From positions 1 through 64,000 of the forward strand of contig NZ_VSLZ01000007.1 in assembly GCF_010747475.1 (NCBI RefSeq): DNA of 64,000 nt, given 5' to 3'. Numbering within the stretch: position 1 is the first letter of the stretch; the number at the start of each line of letters is the position of its first letter. Of the stretch, positions 60,911 through 64,000 are shown one piece after another. The position numbers and the translations under genes are program-made. The notes beneath the pieces are model-generated. The model ran no database searches and had not been told where the DNA came from. It worked only from the letters and a program-made list of their open reading frames with translations. This stretch comes from Halorussus sp. MSC15.2. Its GTDB lineage: Archaea; Halobacteriota; Halobacteria; Halobacteriales; Haladaptataceae.

Positions 60911-60986
60911 CCAACGATACCAATCAATCATTTAGAGTATAAGGCTACGGGACCGCATTGAACACCGGCCGCGTTAGTTCAATTCT

Positions 60987-61009
60987 CGAACTGGTGTGCA
61001 ACCAGTTCG
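60987..61009. promoter_or_regulatory. 23-bp perfect palindrome upstream of the Tyr-variant binding protein
   Basis: Arms CGAACTGGT (60987-60995) and ACCAGTTCG (61001-61009) with a GTGCA spacer lie about 77 nt before the ATG at 60910 and about 45 nt upstream of its TATA box. A further pair, TACCAATC (60917-60924) and GATTGGTA (61013-61020), flanks the region. The location suits an operator or activator site. The fused-ATPase gene ends at 61149, so a terminator hairpin is the alternative reading. Confidence 0.5.
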
Positions 61010-61148
61010 GTCGATTGGTACGAACCGCCGCCGACCGGTTATCGAGACACTTGGCGTGAACGAAACCGAAAGAACGAGGGCGGCGAGAGGCTCTCGCGGC
61101 GACGGTACGGTACGCGGGACTCCTCGCCGAGACGACACGTAGCCGACG

Positions 61149-63644
61149 TTACTCTGGCTGGTCGTAGAGGTGACAGGCCGCGGGGTGGGCCTCGTCTTGC
61201 AGGACCGGGCCTTTCCGCTCGCAGACGCTCTCGAAGTGGTCGCGGAGCAACGCCCCGGCGGCCTCCCAGTCGCCCTTCGCGAGATGGTCGAACGACTCCG
61301 CGACGACTTCGCGGGGACGCCCCGACGGTTCCGCGTCGAAGAAGTCGTCCCAGAGGACGGCCTTGAACGCCGAAGTCGTGGCGTCGGGACGGCCGCCGTC
61401 CGCTGCGGTCGCCGTCTCCGTCTGGGCCGCGTCGTCGCCCGCGGCTTTCTCCCACACAGCGTCGAGGTCGATGGTGCGGTCCTCGACGCGCTCGCGGTAG
61501 TCCATCACCGCGCGGTAGGCGTCCTGCTCGATGTCCATCTCTTCTGGCGGGATTATCTGGGGACACCGCGTCCGGAAGTGACACCCCGACGGCGGGTCGA
61601 TGGGCGAGGGAACGTCGCCTTCGAGGATGACGCGGTCGTCGGTGTCGATTCGGGGGTCGGGTTCCGGAATCGCGGACAGCAGGGCCTGCGTGTAGGGATG
61701 CTTGGGGTCGTCGAACAACTCGCCGGTGTCGGCTATCTCCACGATTTCGCCCAAGTACATCACCGCGATGCGGTCGGAGATGTGGCGGACGACGCTCAGG
61801 TCGTGGGCGATGAACAGGTAGGTCAGGCCGAACTCGTCCTGCAGGTCTTCCAACAGGTTGAGAATCTGGGCCTGCACCGACACGTCCAGCGCCGACACCG
61901 GTTCGTCGGCCACGATGAAGTCCGGGTCCACGGCGAGCGCTCGTGCGATACCGACGCGCTGGCGCTGACCGCCGGAGATTTCGTGGGGGTACCGGTCGTA
62001 CTGGCCGGGTTCGAGACCGACCGCCTCCATGAGTTCGGCGACGCGGTTACGGCGCTGTTGTTTCTTGGACGTGTCGCCCTCGGGGGCCTCCTCGGGCAGA
62101 TTGTGTATCTTGAGGGGTTCGGCGATTATCTGGCCCACTGTCATCCGCGGGTCGAGACTCGACAGCGGGTCCTGAAAAATCATCTGCATGTCCTTGCGCT
62201 TGTCGCGCAGTCCCTCGCGGTCGAGTTCCGAGAGGTCGGTGCCTTGGAACACGATTCGGCCCTCGGTCGGTTCTTCGAGGTGGAGCAGGGTCCGGCCCGC
62301 CGTGGACTTCCCGCACCCGGACTCGCCCACGAGACCGACCGTCTCGCCCTCGTAGATGTCGAAGCTCACGCCGTCCACGGCTTTGACGCTCTCCACCTCG
62401 TCGGCCAGCCACTCGTCGAGCAGGCCGTCGGCCCGCGAGAAGTGCTTCTTCATCCCGTCCACTTCGAGGATTCGGTCGCCGATGTCGTGGTCGGTCGTGG
62501 TAATCCCGTCGAGGTCCGACCCGTACTGGCTCTCGTCGAACTCTTCGAGGACGCACTTCGCGTGGTGGTCCACGTCGTCGGGACCGTGCTGGAGGTTCGG
62601 AATCTCGCCCTCGGTACACTCGGGTTGGGACCACGGACACCGCGGCGCGAAGTGACACCCTTCCGGCATGTCGATGAGGTCCGGGACGTTACCCTCGATG
62701 GGCGTGAGTCGCTCCTTGTCCTCCTGCGGGATGGACTCCAGCAGTGCGTAGGTGTAGGGGTGGCTCGGGTTGTGGAAGATTTCGTCCACCGGGCCGACCT
62801 CCACGATGTCGCCGGCGTACATCACGGCCACGCGGTCGCAGGTCTCGGCCACCACGCCGAGGTCGTGGGTGATGAAGAAGACGGACATGCCGAGTTCGTC
62901 CTGCAGGTCGTTGATGAGGTCGAGAATCTGGGCCTGAATCGTCACGTCGAGCGCGGTGGTCGGTTCGTCGGCGACGAGGAGTTTCGGTTGGCAGGCCAGC
63001 GCGATGGCGATGAGGACGCGCTGGCGCATCCCGCCGGAGAACTCGTGCGGGTACTCCTCGACCCGTTCGGTCGGTTCGGGGATGCCCACCTCCTCCAGAA
63101 TGTCGATGGTGTCCTGCAGGACCTCCTCGTCGATGTCCTTCCCGCCGAGACTCGGTGCGATTTCCCGGACTGCGTTCCACCACGAGTCCTTTCGCTGGCC
63201 GCCGTACTGGTGGAGTCGCAGGCTCTCGGCGACCTGCTCGCCCACGGTCAGCGCGGGGTTGAGCGAGGTCATCGGGTCTTGGAAAATCATGCTCATCTCC
63301 CCGCCGCGAATCTCGCGCATCGCGTTTTCGGGTGCCGCGAGCAGGTCGATGTACCCTTCGTCGGGGAAGACGAAGTCGCCGACGCCAGTGGGGTATCGCT
63401 CCGCGAACTCGGCGGTCAGTTCCTCGTGACGGAATGCCGCCTCGCCGCTCACTACTTCGCCGGGGTCGTCCACCAACTGCATCAGCGACAGGGCGCTGAC
63501 GCTCTTGCCGGACCCGGACTCGCCGACGAGACCGACCGTCTCACCCTCGCGAATCGACAGGTCGAAATCGTCGACCGCCTCGACCACACCGCGCTCCGTG
63601 TTGAACTGCGTCCGCAGATTCGAGATTGACAGTAAGTCACTCAC
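61149..63644 (-). CDS. Fused DppD-DppF ATP-binding protein
   Basis: The best start is the GTG at 63644 ([20 protein letters not shown]), giving 831 residues. It fuses two complete ATPases. The first (about 1-380) has [31 protein letters not shown] and [14 protein letters not shown]; the second (about 405-831) has [33 protein letters not shown] and [13 protein letters not shown], then a 100-residue extension ending with Cys (CERKG, AACHLYD). In the first cluster the same pair is two genes. It heads the second dpp-type cluster and presumably drives DppB/DppC. Confidence 0.94.
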   Translation of the reverse strand: MSDLLSISNLRTQFNTERGVVEAVDDFDLSIREGETVGLVGESGSGKSVSALSLMQLVDDPGEVVSGEAAFRHEELTAEFAERYPTGVGDFVFPDEGYIDLLAAPENAMREIRGGEMSMIFQDPMTSLNPALTVGEQVAESLRLHQYGGQRKDSWWNAVREIAPSLGGKDIDEEVLQDTIDILEEVGIPEPTERVEEYPHEFSGGMRQRVLIAIALACQPKLLVADEPTTALDVTIQAQILDLINDLQDELGMSVFFITHDLGVVAETCDRVAVMYAGDIVEVGPVDEIFHNPSHPYTYALLESIPQEDKERLTPIEGNVPDLIDMPEGCHFAPRCPWSQPECTEGEIPNLQHGPDDVDHHAKCVLEEFDESQYGSDLDGITTTDHDIGDRILEVDGMKKHFSRADGLLDEWLADEVESVKAVDGVSFDIYEGETVGLVGESGCGKSTAGRTLLHLEEPTEGRIVFQGTDLSELDREGLRDKRKDMQMIFQDPLSSLDPRMTVGQIIAEPLKIHNLPEEAPEGDTSKKQQRRNRVAELMEAVGLEPGQYDRYPHEISGGQRQRVGIARALAVDPDFIVADEPVSALDVSVQAQILNLLEDLQDEFGLTYLFIAHDLSVVRHISDRIAVMYLGEIVEIADTGELFDDPKHPYTQALLSAIPEPDPRIDTDDRVILEGDVPSPIDPPSGCHFRTRCPQIIPPEEMDIEQDAYRAVMDYRERVEDRTIDLDAVWEKAAGDDAAQTETATAADGGRPDATTSAFKAVLWDDFFDAEPSGRPREVVAESFDHLAKGDWEAAGALLRDHFESVCERKGPVLQDEAHPAACHLYDQPE

Positions 63645-63794
63645 AATTAGTCGAAAGTGGAAGGTCCGCGGGCAAATACCTTTCCACTTTCCGGGTCGCC
63701 GCTCCGCGGAGTTCCGCCACGATATCCGCCGTGTCACTCCGTTAGACGCCTGACCGTGTTCCGACAACTCCGACAGTACTTGAGCGAGATAAAA

Positions 63795-63805
63795 GGTTTA
63801 AATAT
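63795..63805 (+). promoter_or_regulatory. TATA-like box for the last gene
   Basis: GGTTTAAATAT lies about 30 nt before the ATG at 63831, an excellent archaeal TATA match, within an AT-rich divergent spacer (63645-63830) shared with the fused ATPase gene. Confidence 0.6.
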
Positions 63806-63830
63806 CAACAAGAACGTACCATAACGAATA

Positions 63831-64000
63831 ATGGCCAACCAGCACCTCCCGCTCAGGGAGTCCATCGCACGCTCGATAACCAGCGGAGAGTTCGCCACGT
63901 CCGTACTGTGGGGCACTATCGCCGGATGTCTCGCCGTCATCGCGGAGTACAACCTGTCCCGAATGCTCTCGGACGGTCACACCGTCCAGTACGGACTCCT
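63831..64000 (+). CDS. Membrane protein of unknown function, 5' part only
   Basis: The ATG at 63831 opens MANQHLPLRESIARSITSGE and the frame stays open to the window end. A hydrophobic segment follows (FATSVLWGTIAGCLAVIAEY), then NLSRMLSDGHTVQYGL. A TATA-like box about 30 nt upstream supports the start. It is divergent from the dpp cluster. The fragment (56 codons) is too short to identify. Confidence 0.7.
   Translation, partial: MANQHLPLRESIARSITSGEFATSVLWGTIAGCLAVIAEYNLSRMLSDGHTVQYGL

Noticed and set aside
61170-63629. 819-codon plus-strand frame opposite the fused ATPase
   Set aside because: Its Val/Arg/His-rich translation is the reverse of a verified double ATPase; long antisense frames are expected at this GC content.

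Overview
The window comes from a halophilic archaeon (class Halobacteria). It is GC-rich and the predicted proteins are strongly acidic. TATA-like boxes commonly lie 25-30 nt upstream of starts or short leaders. Diagnostic genes include aIF2-beta with a TRAM domain, a doublet histone, RPA with repeated OB folds, archaeal RNase P RNA, the SDR-type glucose-6-phosphate dehydrogenase Azf, an MptD-type dihydroneopterin aldolase and HTH_10 (bacterio-opsin-activator-like) regulators. The genus cannot be fixed from the sequence alone.

Layout. 1-12.4 kb: mixed metabolism, with aldehyde dehydrogenase, an arrestin-fold Spo0M protein, an RNA-ligase-like protein whose catalytic residues look substituted, an ABC-2 exporter pair, an FAD monooxygenase, an HTH_10 regulator, a beta-CASP nuclease, a DUF1028 protein and a creatininase-family amidohydrolase. 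12.6-19.5 kb: a first peptide/nickel-type ABC importer (dppF-D-C-B-A order on the minus strand) divergent from an HTH_10 regulator; its dppB carries a frameshift. 19.5-25.7 kb: an MFS transporter, a MacB-like permease/ATPase with an exported protein (also frameshifted), and an amidohydrolase. 26-28 kb: a GT87 glycosyltransferase facing the wreck of a GT2-GtrA locus. 28-38.6 kb: housekeeping and hypothetical genes, tRNA-Lys, aIF2-beta, azf, two PQQ-propeller lipoproteins. 38.6-46.4 kb: tRNA-Arg, rpa2, histone, histone deacetylase, a P1B metal ATPase and rnpB. 46.5-54.1 kb: AMMECR1, an NAD-salvage pair (nicotinate phosphoribosyltransferase and a nicotinamidase-like hydrolase) around an Hvo_1808-type surface protein, a lipoate-ligase-like protein and dihydroorotase. 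54.6-63.6 kb: a second dpp-type importer with a fused double ATPase, two tandem paralogous binding proteins, and intact dppB/dppC.

The most unusual structure is around the two tRNA genes. Both tRNA-Lys(UUU) and tRNA-Arg(GCG) are followed by tandem units in which the tRNA's own 3' end (22-24 nt) is repeated 167 or 161 nt downstream, and each unit holds a second conserved T-arm-like motif about 65-75 nt after the tRNA tail. Other notable points are a set of one-base frameshifts at short homopolymers or GC runs, which may be assembly errors; a GT2/GtrA deletion fusion; a ParB-like HTH joined to a ribbon-helix-helix-like tail; a 23-bp perfect palindrome upstream of a binding-protein gene; and a binding protein that has lost its lipobox cysteine. 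No CRISPR array and no recognisable intact insertion sequence was seen.
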